Positions 26,301-37,200 of a DNA stretch of 64,000 nucleotides are shown here, piece after piece; the first letter of the stretch is position 1; each line of letters starts with the position of its first letter. The translations under genes were made by a program, and so were the position numbers. The stretch is from the NCBI GenBank assembly GCA_022747635.1, contig JAKTNV010000005.1, forward strand, positions 86,039,969 to 86,103,968, in the 5' to 3' direction. The notes under the pieces are model-generated. The model was not told the origin of the DNA and made no database searches. It saw only the letters and a program-made list of their open reading frames with translations. The stretch comes from Hetaerina americana (Eukaryota > Arthropoda > Insecta > Odonata > Calopterygidae).

Positions 26301-26805
26301 GGCAGAACAACCGACTGTCAGGTAGTTATCTCGTTTACAGTACGGAAATCATATATTTCTACCACACTCCGCAGCCACATTCCGTTATTCTCCAGCTCTC
26401 CTTCTCATTCACCACTGTACAACGACTTCCCGCTAATATTTCCCCAACAACTACCGAATGCCAAATCTATTCCCGCGGGTTATCTCTCCAAGACCACCGC
26501 ATCCTTATCTGAGACAACCCACGACCGAGAGCCCTCCGAATCCAGGACGAAAATCCACACCGGAAGCGTTCTATCACCCAATCCCGGAATTGAGCCCACT
26601 TCAAACGATGCGACGAAAGTTTGACAAGAAAAATTGAACAGGAAGTCTAGGGGGGCAAGCATGAGTTTCATCCCATCACACTCACGATAATTGAATCAAG
26701 ACTTCGAACATGGTCAAAGGAAACGCTGATGAGAATTGTAACCAGTCTGGCCACTAGAGCGGGACAAGTAACAGCCGATAAACAATTTGTATTCTTAGGT
26801 TGTCC
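23400..26805. other. anonymous AT-rich sequence
   Basis: A 121-codon plus-strand frame at 25165-25530 (ending GQTNVPQDGAS) has no recognisable domain. Nothing else is seen. Confidence 0.45.
24873..24942. repeat. imperfect direct repeat around TGGGCCGTG
   Basis: ACACGTATAATGGGCCGTGC and AACGTATACTGGGCCGTGTG lie about 43 bp apart, with further ACACGTATA copies between. Confidence 0.6.
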
Positions 26806-26810
26806 GAATA

Positions 26811-26815
26811 CATAT

Positions 26816-26866
<51 letters not shown>

Positions 26867-26990
26867 TGTATATTATATATATAATATATATATATATCTT
26901 GTATATTTTATATATATAATATATATATATATATCTTGTATATTTTAGATATATATATTATATATATATAATTTATATATATATATACAA
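26811..26990. repeat. AT-rich tandem array with CTTGTATAT units
   Basis: Long (TA) tracts are punctuated three times by ATCTTGTATATT (about 26863, 26896 and 26933), giving an imperfect higher-order repeat of roughly 33-37 bp. It ends directly at the palindromic SINE. Confidence 0.85.
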
Positions 26991-27069
26991 TTGGGTGGAG
27001 CTGCAGGTGCCCAGAGTGCCTCGCCCGGGAATCGGGCGAGGCACTCTGGGCACCTGCAGCTCCACCCAA
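26991..27069. repeat. perfect 37-bp inverted repeat with 5-nt loop
   Basis: The arms are 26991-27027 and 27033-27069, identical in inverted orientation, separated by GGAAT. Each arm is the same stretch of SINE family A. The bottom strand reads ATTCCCGGGCGAGGC into the left arm, as the canonical SINE does, so two SINE starts are joined head-to-head. Confidence 0.93.
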
Positions 27070-27180
27070 GCGAAAGTGATTTTTCGGGTACCAGATCTTC
27101 CTGGGAAACCATAACCGGCACAGGGATTGGAGCTGGCCCCCCATGGCTCCCTGATGTGTGAAATTCACACGCCGTCTATA
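26991..27180 (+). mobile_element. SINE family A copy with inverted, palindromic 5' end
   Basis: From 27033 rightward the sequence follows family A (GGCACTCTGGGCACCTGCAG, then AGTGATTTTTCGGGTACCAG, AACCATAACCGGCACAGGG and GTGTGAAATTCACACGCCGT) and stops near 27180, so the 3' third is missing. The tRNA-like head is also missing. In its place, 26991-27027 is an exact inverted copy of 27033-27069. The (TA)-rich tract lies immediately to the left. Confidence 0.88.
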
Positions 27181-27200
27181 TTTGTCCGCTATGGTGTTGT

Positions 27201-27243
27201 GGGAATCCGAACAACGCTATGTATAAGCGTATGTTCGGATCCC
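27201..27243. repeat. imperfect hairpin next to SINE
   Basis: GGGAATCCGAACAACGCTAT (27201-27220) pairs imperfectly with AAGCGTATGTTCGGATCCC (27225-27243). Arms are about 19-20 bp with two or three mismatches or bulges. It lies just after the truncated 3' end of the 27.0-kb SINE. No function is evident. Confidence 0.6.
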
Positions 27244-27249
27244 TAAGTA

Positions 27250-28615
27250 TGTTTTACGAACTAGAATTTCGAAAGGTTAATTCGATTCAACAACATTATT
27301 CCTCACGAAATTTTCGAACCAGATTCTTAAGTCCTGGGGTTATGGACGTGAATTCAACCAAGTCAACTCAATTTCAACTTGCAATAAAATGATGACCATT
27401 TTGACCCAAATGACAGGAACATCGATGGTGAAAACGGCCACATTTCAACAAATATTGACCCCTGAACTCCAAATTTTGATTTCGAACAAGCGTTAGGTCT
27501 CGAAAATACTGATACGGGTGAGCACAATGAAAGTTTATAGTTTCGTTCGTCAACCCGGGGAGAGTGTGGGAGGAGCCTCTTTCGACAGCAAAATAACAGA
27601 TGACTCACTCACTAGAACGCGCTGGATTCTAAAATTCGAAGTGTTGCTCCGCCACTATCATATCAAGGGAAGGATTTTTAGGCAATCTACTGCCCACCGG
27701 CAATAAACCTCCTTCCCAACCAGGCACGCGGCGAACACATGAGGAGGAAGACCCTGCCGTGTCTCCGTTAACGAGGAGGAATGGATGGATACGTACTGCA
27801 TCCCTTCCTCTTCCTCGTTTCCACCCAAAAATAAAAAGTCCCAAGTCCCCCCTCTCAAGCAAACCGCTTCTTCTCCCCAATCGACCCAACAGGACCCCCA
27901 CCTCCTTCCCTCCTCTCCCCGTTTGCTGGAGGGCAACAGCGAGAGAGAGGCGGGGCGAGGGAGAGGGGTGGAGGTACTACATGTCATCCCCATCTCATTT
28001 CCATCCTCTCCCTCTCGGGCACGCCTTGTTTATTCTTGGAAAGGAATCCACGCACACACGCATCAACAACATTTTTCTCCTTTCAGAGGCGTCGAATGGA
28101 AAAAGATGCCGTGGTGTGGATGGTGCAGGGGTTGGGATTTTTTGTTTAGGGGGACGTGGGAGGAGAAGCGAGCGGGGAGAGGGAAAGGGGTTCGGGCGGG
28201 AGTGGCTGGAGGCGGTAAAGGACTACAAAGGTACCTTACACACACACCAATTATGCAGTACAGGTTAGCCTCCCGACTTTTAACCATTTTTCCCCGATAC
28301 CATTCATTTTGCTCTCCAGAATTTTAAATATCTCATTTAGTAATTTTTTTAAGGGGGGAGAATCATCCCTCAACGCCTCATTGCCAACGACATCACTAAA
28401 TTCTGTCCCGCAATAATATTTTCAAATTTGCCACGGTTTTCGTGCGAGGATGACCTGTTGGGAACACATGCCTATCAAACAACATACTCGTAAATGAACA
28501 TCTTTATTATCAGGAAAAAATCGATTTCCACATCATTTTCCCGACTCGTACATCAAACTTCAGTAAAATTTGTTGTCTCCCGCGTAGCTTTATGGAATAA
28601 GCATAACACACAGCA
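27250..28615. other. anonymous sequence, GC-rich at 27740-28240
   Basis: Overlapping frames of up to 180 codons on both strands in pyrimidine-rich DNA. Pro/Ser and Gly/Arg-rich translations are typical of composition bias and not of a gene. Confidence 0.45.
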
Positions 28616-28620
28616 ACGAA

Positions 28621-28782
28621 ATGAAATTATTGACTTTGTGATTCCACACACTTAATTTAAAAACACGACCCAAGTTTCGACATTGAACGTCATCATCAGG
28701 ATGATGAAGACGTTCGAAACCTGGGTCGTGTTTTTAAACCAAATGTGTGGAATTACAAAGTCAATAATTTCATTTCATTCCA
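28621..28782. repeat. foldback element with hammerhead-like motif
   Basis: Two arms of about 80 bp (28621-28699 and 28701-28782) meet at CATCATCAGGATGATGA. The outward-reading arms share AAATTATTGACTTTGT, ATTCCACACA, AAAAACACGACCCA and TTTCGA. Read on the minus strand from 28699, the left arm gives CTGATGA, an extra T, a stem GACGT-TCA-ATGTC, GAAAC, TTGG and GTC. This is the order of a type I hammerhead ribozyme with a minimal stem III and a GUC cleavage triplet. The extra base after the CUGAUGA box departs from the consensus. Ribozymes of this kind are known from the terminal repeats of Penelope-like retroelements; that assignment is an inference. Confidence 0.6.
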
Positions 28783-28789
28783 TTATCAA

Positions 28790-30285
28790 ACTTCAGACTT
28801 TAAGGGAAAAAATAATCGGCCATATTTACCATTTTCCGCGAAAATATGAAAATAATTGAATTTTTCCCAACTTGAGTGGCTGCCCCTGATGCTTATATGT
28901 GACTGCAATAACACCTGAACCGTGCAATACAAGGACTACATTGTACAAGCATACTTGTAAAATGGACTCCACGCACCCCCATTCATTTTATTTGTCTTCC
29001 TCCAAATACCGGAGAGAGAGACGGCAAAGTATTTCTCGTTTCTCTGACAGACACACATCTGCCGGTATTGAAATGCGCGACTATGACGACAACACAAACA
29101 ATAATTGTTTCCAAGGCGAGCCATTTAGGAATAGGCCTATGAAACCTTGTTTACGGCCACATTTGGCTTTCAAATTAAACTACGGTGCCTACGTTTTCAG
29201 TTAAAAGGCTGTTTAAACCTCTTAATGCGTTAAAAACTCTTCAACATTTCATGCGTACGATTACTGCACGACGTTGGCATATGTCGAGATCACTTCTGTT
29301 CTTACGTAAAACGCAAGAATAGTGATCATTCAAAAGAGAGCAAGGAAGACAGTTACGGGGACCCTCGGGAGGCCCATAAGGAAATACTTGGACCGAGATA
29401 GCTCGTCTCAGCGTCTGAAAGAAAAACGGAAATGCATTCTTGAATGAAATATGTCGACGATGATAAATGTCGGCGCCAAGTCTCTTCGGTGTGAAAACGC
29501 AACGGCAAACATTTGGTCACCGAGGTTATGTAACAGTGGTCCTTCGGCCTCTTCATCCACGAATTAGAATCCGCAATGTTTCAACACATAAGAGCCCATT
29601 TTATGATATTGCAAATCCAATGAAGGGCTAATTGCATTCTTAAAAACACTTCCTTAATCTTACCAATTCGACGATTCCTTTGATTTATTGAAAATTGTAC
29701 TGGGTGAAAACCTGTGATAATTTGTTTCCCATCACTCTGTGGGACGCAATTTCCGGGGGACATGCACTTATTACTGCCAGGACAGCGCTCCTTGAAACGA
29801 CATGTAAATTTACGTCTCCTTTTAATTTTTTCCAGCATACATGGATAAACGTCTTTATTCGGACGAAATTGAGACTATAAGGTCCCTTCTCCCATATTTA
29901 GGTCCATAAGGTCATGCTAAAAAGATATGGAGAACATTTTTCGGGCGATTTCGTCGCGCTGGGAATTGATGGCGATGAACTTTATTGCTGGCGCCATCGA
30001 TTTTCCCTTGAGGGTGGTCACAATAGAGAGATAGACTTCCACAGATAGCGGACTTCTTTCCTTCGATGTGGTTTTGGCATTGATATGTGCATAGTTATCT
30101 CTGTGGGAACAGTAGATCGTCAGTGGGCTGTGGAATACAAATTTCCAACAACTCACTCGGTAATGGGAGCTAACGTTTTTAAAATTGAATCCTGAAAAGC
30201 CGGGAAATCCCTGCAAAAGACAGGGATATTTATTAAGGTGTGGAATACCGTGAAAAGTCAAAGACTATTGGACGAATAATTGAGA
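28790..30285. other. anonymous sequence
   Basis: No gene, RNA or repeat recognised. Confidence 0.45.
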
Positions 30286-30292
30286 AATTTAT

Positions 30293-30338
30293 TCCAGGTT
30301 TTTTATTGACCGTTTCGTGTCTTTTCGACAGGGCATGG
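30293..30338 (-). repeat. hammerhead-like single motif, degenerate
   Basis: Minus strand: CCCTGTCGAAAAGACACGAA then ACGGTCAATAAAAAACCTGG. The stem GTC-GAAAA-GAC, GAAAC and GGTC occur in the expected order, but the first box is lost. A single arm. Confidence 0.3.
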
Positions 30339-30429
30339 TTCTAAACAAGTCCGGTGTTTTATAATTGAAGGCAGAGTCAGTAATGTTTAAGCAAAGAATA
30401 ATGGAAATTTATTTCTTCATAATATTATA

Positions 30430-30640
30430 CACGAGGAGAAGAGATTGTTGGGAGAAATTATAAGGAGGTAGGAAAAATGGATGAAGGCGTATTGATCGGC
30501 AGTCGGATGTTGATGACTGAGATAGAGGGGAGAATGTTAGGCAAACTAGGAAGGGACAGGAATAGGATAGGAATGTTGGACTGAATGAAGGGAGGAAGAA
30601 AGCACACAGAGATGAAGAGCGACTTGTTGTAGAGTGGGAT
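30430..30640 (+). mobile_element. LINE C-terminal tail fragment
   Basis: The sequence reads EEKRLLGEIIRR-EKWMK, then after a frameshift GVLIGSRMLMTEIEGRMLGK and RNRIGMLD-MKGGRKHTEMK. This is the tail of a LINE reverse transcriptase ORF (compare EGRMxGKRGRGRxRIGMLDxxKG). It is truncated at both ends. A hammerhead-like stem-loop lies about 95 bp upstream. Confidence 0.62.
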
Positions 30641-30649
30641 GTTGGGTTG

Positions 30650-31890
30650 TGTTTTGTCAGAAGAAACAAAATATTTATTTGGTAGTTGTGTCCATCCAAC
30701 ACCTACCTTAGTCAGTAGATTTCCTAATATTAACATTACACACTTAAGCCGATTATAATGGAAATAGTCACACTACGTAAAAAATAAGTTGATGGCATTA
30801 ATTTCCAACCGAGTATTTTGCTCTCACAAATCGCACTTCAACACACGGATTTCCTGAAGGTGGGTGGCAGTGGGTGTGTTGAATTCCGGCTCGCGATAAT
30901 ATAGCAAATGAGTGGGAATGTTAGTTACCTAGGTTCAAGTTTGTTTGTAGAGGACTTATTGAACTGCTATCATTCTCCCAACAATGAACGTCAACGCCAC
31001 TGCAACCCGGAGGGATTCTGGGGGGAGGAAGGGGGAAGAGAACATGGGCGAAGTGCGCAACAATAGGGGAGGGGGGCGTGACAATAAGGAGAAGTGACGT
31101 AACAAAGACGGCGCCTCCGGGGAGGAGCACTCTGAACTCTCTTATTCCGGGGAGACTTGTATTTCGGATGAGATATGGAATTATGACGGCGGAGGGAAGG
31201 GAGGAGGAGGAGTCTCCCCGGAGCCCTCCAGAGGGCGTGGTGCAGCACGGAGGGCGAGATGGAAACGCGCAGGGACAAGGGGAGCAGATGGTTTCGCCAG
31301 ACGGAAGGCGACGGCGGAAGAATTTCTCGGAAAGGCCGGAAAAGTTTCGGTTGGCGGCGATGGGGGACCTGGGGATATGTATAGAATGGATACGTTTCCA
31401 GTTTGCCTTGAATAAAAGGGTAATGGGAAGGGAATCCGGGGGTTCCCGCCGCCCCTCCCCCCTCACACACCCCTTCTCCTCCCCGTGGCGACTTCCCCGG
31501 AATGTCTCCCACCCCCTCCCCGAGTTGATGGCTTCGGGGAAGGGAGAAACTGAATCCAACATCAAGGGGAAAAATTACACCAACAAGTACGCTGGGACTA
31601 ATTGCAAGTGGTGAACCTCGACACGGATACGGAGACCTCGTGGCACACACACAACACGCCGTGTACACGTAACCTTGGCGACGTTCCCTCTCGGGACAAG
31701 GGGGAAAAAAACTAACCAACATAAGGATTTTCGCGTTTTTCCATGGAAATAACTTTCTCATTTACGTATTCCAAGAATTTCAGTTATTTCTTCCATGCCA
31801 GCGAAAAGCGCAGATGAAGAGCACACAGAAGAGGGAAGTTCATTTGCAAAGGAGAAAAAACATTAAATCAACGCTACAGGCACATCTTTC
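30650..31890. other. anonymous sequence, GC-rich at 31000-31520
   Basis: Frames of 256, 214 and 178 codons overlap on both strands. Such stacking is a mark of stop-poor GC-rich DNA. No domain seen. Confidence 0.45.
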
Positions 31891-31894
31891 TGTT

Positions 31895-32135
31895 TGAGCG
31901 ACGTAGATAGAGCGCTGGGCTACTGACAGGAGGTCCCGGGTTCGATTCCGAGGGGGGAACACCGCTGGGCACCTTCACCTGCACTTAAACTTCGTGCCCT
32001 CCTGGGTGCCAGCACTTATTGGGAAACCCCAGATAGTACAGGGAAAAAGCACAGGGAAAGAAACTGACCCATCCCTCCTTCACTCGCCTATCAACAAACC
32101 GACCTTCGCGTTGATAACTGAGGTTTTAGTCATTT
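31895..32135 (+). mobile_element. SINE family A copy, diverged
   Basis: The head AGATAGAGCGCTGGGCTACT and box B CCGGGTTCGATTCCG are followed by CACCGCTGGGCACCTTCACC, GGGAAACCCCAGATAGTACA and a 3' end AACCGACCTTCGCGTTGATA ACTGAGG. All blocks are in the order of the 55.5-kb copy but with many substitutions, so it is an older insertion. Confidence 0.8.
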
Positions 32136-33044
32136 AATTCGCTGGTCTATATTTAAGATTTGTCAAATCTCGCGGAAAATTAAGTGACTAAAATACTTCT
32201 TTCAACTTAATTCAGGAGAAATACTGAAGGAACAAAAAATTTCGATTCTAAATTAATAGCCTTCATGCAGTTCTATTGAGGGGTACGCACGTAATGTAAA
32301 AAAAGCATGGTTTTCAGTATTTACAGTGACTTACTCTATTTCACTCTCTTAATTTCAATTCCTTCCCAATATCCTGTTCTAGCATAATTCTTTCGTTCTG
32401 GCACATTCGTTTTGTAGGTTGTTTCATACCTGCCCTCCGGTTGGTGAACCATTCAAGTCGTGGGTGAATGAGGAAAACATAATCGTTCCTCAGGCCGAAC
32501 GACGTCGGGAAAAACTGCCAACAAAATATAGATTCCTTAGCAGTAGGTACCTAGCGCTTTAAGCCTTCAACAGATTGATTATCATACTAATGAGACGATT
32601 ACAAACTTGGAACTTGACTAATACAGGAATCCAACTGAAAAGTTGGCTTGTAATTGAATTGTATAATTGTAACAAGCCTCGTCTCTCTCCTAGAGCAAAA
32701 GTTCACCCATCGACGATGGCCTGTTTCGATTCTTCGAGATAGATTGACCGTAGTCATCGCCTCCTTGTCGACTGAATTCAATCGCTCAGCCCACAGGACG
32801 TCCGGATCGGAAGAGCAAAGTATGGCACTTTTATCATTATCGTTTGCTTAGAGTATCAAACAAATAATTTAATTAATTCTCGAATATTGTTTGAACTGAG
32901 AGTTGCTAGCCCATTTTCGAATATGTGGATGATGTTTTGAACGAGCGAGAAAACGATTCGCCTTCATTGTTATCGATCGATTTGGTATTGGATTCGATAA
33001 AATTCGATCGATCGCAAACCAGTAACCTCCCGCGTATAGCCGTG

Positions 33045-33080
33045 GTCTGCACAAACCGACCTTTGAGGTTGTATCTACGC
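33045..33080 (+). repeat. possible SINE family A tail remnant
   Basis: CAAACCGACCTTTGAGGTTG resembles the family A ending ACTAAACCGACCTTCGGGTTG, but nothing upstream matches. It is too short to be sure. Confidence 0.3.
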
Positions 33081-33329
33081 GTGTATTAAGATTCGGTGAT
33101 CAAGAGTTCGCACCGAACCCTATGTTTTCGCCCATCTCAGGGCGTTGATGCAACGTGATTTTTGAACTGTGACCGCGGAAAACAAGGAATACTACGCCCC
33201 CCGCATTAAGTCGCCCAAATGAATATGCATCTCACTTCTGAGATTGTATTTTTGCAAAAATATTTCTCTTGCCAAGAAAAATCTTGAGTCCCTGGCGTAT
33301 ATAATTAACTAATCCCTCTGGTGTCTCCA

Positions 33330-33375
33330 CTCACCGCCGACGTTTCGATGACCGACTCTCTCATCATCTTCAGGG
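33330..33375 (-). repeat. hammerhead-like single motif, degenerate
   Basis: Minus strand: CCTGAAGATGATGAGAGAGT then CGGTCATCGAAACGTCGGCG GTGAG. ATGATGA, GAAAC and GTC occur in order; stem II is weak. A single arm. Confidence 0.35.
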
Positions 33376-34039
33376 TTTCTGAATTCATCCTGAATTGACG
33401 AGCTTTTAACTAGACAATCGACAGGTTTTGGCCAAAAGTATTTCGGCAATCATCCGCGCCAAAGGATGAACATCAACGTGAAATCATGTGAGTACAATGC
33501 CAGGGGATAAGACCAGAAGAGAGGTTTAACTGACCACAACATCACTAAGAAAATTTTATTGCCAGGGCGTCGAAGAAACCGATTTCTTAGAACTACTAAA
33601 TTATGCCCTCTCCCCCGCATTATTAGTCGCGTATTTCCTTTTCGCGAATACATCGCATTCAGATTTTCATCTTTCCTAAAAAATGTTTCCCAAGAAGCGA
33701 AAAAAAATCTTACGAGTCCTCGTCCACACACATTTTTTTCCTGTCCATTCATTCAAAGACTAACAAATGCACAATACAAATACACACACTAAGACTTCTG
33801 TCAACAGGGTTCACGCTCCATTTACGCGGTAAAAAGCGCCCACGGAGAAAACCCACAGCACAGTCGTCTGTACGGATGCATAACTGAATTTGCAACGCCC
33901 GATGTCGACACGATTCCTCGCGTGCAAACTTCGTTCGCGTAGGAATTAAAAGAAGCTTTCCGGACGTGCTGCACGACCAGGAACACGTTATTAAATAACA
34001 CATAGTGACAATGTTTGCGTGTCCAAGCTGATATGAGAG

Positions 34040-34290
34040 ATGAAATCGTGGATTGGGGGTGGCCAAGGGGGGGGGGGTGAAGTGGGAAGGAGAGAGAGAG
34101 AGCATCGGCGGGAACGCCTCCATCCCCAGGGGGGGAGGGTGACGAAACTGGTGGCGCGGCGAAAAAAAGGGAGAGCGTGGAGAGAGGGAGGGGGAGATAA
34201 GTAAACAGGAGGGAGCTGTAATAGAGACACACACACAGGGGTTGGGGGGGGGGGATTGGGGGGGTGGGCGAGGGAGTGTGGGAGTCCCCT
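34040..34290. other. G-rich tracts with G-quadruplex potential
   Basis: Runs of 7 to 11 G (about 34067, 34128, 34243 and 34258) are spaced closely on the plus strand, with GAGAGAG tracts between and a CT-rich tract after (34333-34352). Confidence 0.6.
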
Positions 34291-34299
34291 TCTCTAATC

Positions 34300-37200
34300 T
34301 AATCTATCGACACCCGAGCAAGAGTATGTGTTCTCTCTCTCTCTCTATCTCTCATTCGCGGAATATCAGCTGCGTCCCTACAAGTCGAGCGAGGGATGAA
34401 ATGAAGGAGGGATCGCTTCGGGAAGGGGACGAAGGTCTTGGCGGCGGGCTAACAAAAATAAATATATATGGCGCGGCTATCGATATCGCACGACAGCGAG
34501 TGTGTGTGAAGCCCCGCGGTCACACAAACACACGCACACACACTTCGGTCTAATTCTTTTTTACATATGCCGACCAAAAGCGAGAGAAGAGCGCAAGAGT
34601 GGCAGCATCATTATATGTTAAGACGTTTGATGTCCATCTTGAATGGAGTTAAGCGAACTTTAAACCTGTATGCTTCGTTCAATCACTACCTGAAGATGAA
34701 ATCATGTACAGGTTGTACCAAGTTTACCTGTCCGAAAAATGAAAAAAAAACTTCGTTATATCACACACTATTTTAATAGGGCGGGCATGACCAGGGTCGA
34801 TGCTTACGCAAAATCATCATCATGTATGATGACCAGGCGGGGAACCGAAGACTCTTCGCTCATCTTATAAGTGTTGTTTTAATGCGTCACTTAAAAACCT
34901 TATTAAGATCCGCAATACTCATTCGCTTTCACGACTACAACTCTAACGGAAGATAAAATGGATAAAAAAGGAGTTTATTGTAAACACTGAAGACATTTCT
35001 TCACGCAATGAACAAAAATGAAATCGCAGAGATCTTGAATACATAAAGGAAGCAATATCAAGAATAAACACAAGTGGCGAGTCAGCGGTGTCCAGGCAAC
35101 ATATTCATTTATTTATTTATTCGTAAATAAGAAGCGTTTAGAGTCTTGGAGGAAAAGAAAAAAAGGCAATGAAACAACATAACAGATATTCGCACGCTAC
35201 ACGAATTCAATACCTCAACTGTTAAAAATCCGGGAAAAATTAATTTCGATTTTCTACAACAACTGTCCATCTTTCCATCCATTTTAATTACTTCCTACCA
35301 ATAAATGCTTAACACTATGCCTGTAATCTCAACCGATAATTTCTATGACTGTTACATAAATTCTTCAACATGATCGTTAATTTTCCAAGCATAGGTGGCA
35401 CAAGAAAGACAACACAGGGATAAAATATAAATTTGGTGTTCGGCTGAATTGCGAGTATACGTGATTATAATTCCCAGAGGGAAAAATTTCAATCATTACT
35501 TAACGGGGATTTTTATAATCTTGAAAAACTATTGTTCTCGAAATTAAGTGCAAACTAAATGGGCTCCTCCACCATTTTGAAGCGATCGTGCTCTATATTT
35601 CACTGAGAAACGAAAAAAGAAGTTACACACCCAATGTTTCCCTGAAGTGCTAATCGATGTAAAATCCTCCATTGAAAGGTTAACAGTGTTGGATGGGACC
35701 TAACAAGAAAAAATTATGGAACCTTAGGCGTCGAACCTAGGACTCCTTAGTCTAAAGGAGTTATGGACAGGCTGCAAGGCTTTACAATCCTTCGACTTAG
35801 TATTCCAAACGCCACCACTACAGTAGGTGTATAGTAGGTGGTGATTCCAAACCAGGCACGCATCATCAAAATATAAAGTAATTTATAAGTCAGTCACTAA
35901 CGGAGAAGTTATTTCATTCAAAACGTTGAAATATACTTCATAAATAGCTACAAATGCACTGCAGTATCCAACATTATAATATAATCCCATGTATGCGAGA
36001 AGAGCTGCTAGTAAGGCTTGCAATGAAATATGAGTAACCTTCCTATTCCGCTCCGCCCCCCTTCGCCCCGACCAGACGCCCTATTTGCAACACTGCGGAT
36101 GTGATAGGCGGCCATGCCGTAATTGCGGATGCCATTTATTTTTCGCATGACGCCCCGTCAACACTCAACTTTCCGCCGGGAGACTAGAGGGGCCAGAGGG
36201 AAGAGGTTGGCACCACGAGGAAGTCGCATAGATTTGCAAATTAACTCTTGAGGATCTGCGTCTAATAGCTGTGAAAATTCATCAATTTTTGGACTACTTT
36301 TCGATACGCACTAATGCTGAACATAGGGATTTCTCTTTTCAAATCCTCGCTAAAGTTAACCCGAAGGCCGAAAAAGGAAAATCTTGGAAAAAACATTTAG
36401 CTTCGAATCCGGGTCACAGCGCGTGTGAACTCGTAGCTATTCTCGGAGAGTCGGACAAGCTACCAAAAATAGTAACGAACTTGAAGTGGTTTTGGCGCTT
36501 AAATGATATCCTATCATCCAGGCATCCGCTCTTCTCCCTGGGGAGGTCTGATGAATAATGGATGACCGTAAATAGATTTCGACGAAGCCGTCTTCCTCTC
36601 AACGACCGTCTTTGGTGACTGTTATCACGGATGGAGTCGATTATCAAGAATAAACACACTACGGTTTCCGCAGATATCACGTCAATTGGAGTTGGACTGG
36701 CTAACTCACCGACAGTCTGGTTCAATTCATTGGTACGATATATTATCTCCCGACGACTCCTTAGCACCCCTTCGAAGACAGTTCGAACGGACATTAGGGT
36801 GGACCATTGATAGCACACATAATGCTTACCATAATCTCAAAATTGAATCATTCGATACTGATGATGTGGGATACATTAACATTTTAAATCCCATGAGAAA
36901 AGGTAAATCACTGGGGACGATTATTTTTAGATATTTTACATATGCATTAGTTACACTTAGAAAAATGTAACTATTATGCACCCAATTCTCTATCTACTCA
37001 TGTTACCTACCATTCTGTGAGATTTGCGCCAAATAAATAGCGAATCAATGTCGCCTATTCATTTAAAAAACAGTTTTGGCATAACTCTTTACCATGTTTA
37101 AATGGTCGAGTTCTATCGATAGAGGAGACGGAATTCTCAAAACTAGCCTTCTTCAAAACCTTCGAGTACCATAACAAGAACCAAGTCAGGGAATAATACT

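Noticed and set aside
27759..28327. 169- and 180-codon plus-strand frames
   Set aside because: Two frames overlap each other and a minus-strand frame in pyrimidine-rich, low-complexity DNA.
30921..31761. Open frames of 256, 214 and 178 codons on both strands
   Set aside because: They overlap in different frames in stop-poor GC-rich DNA and their translations are Pro/Ser/Arg-rich without any domain.
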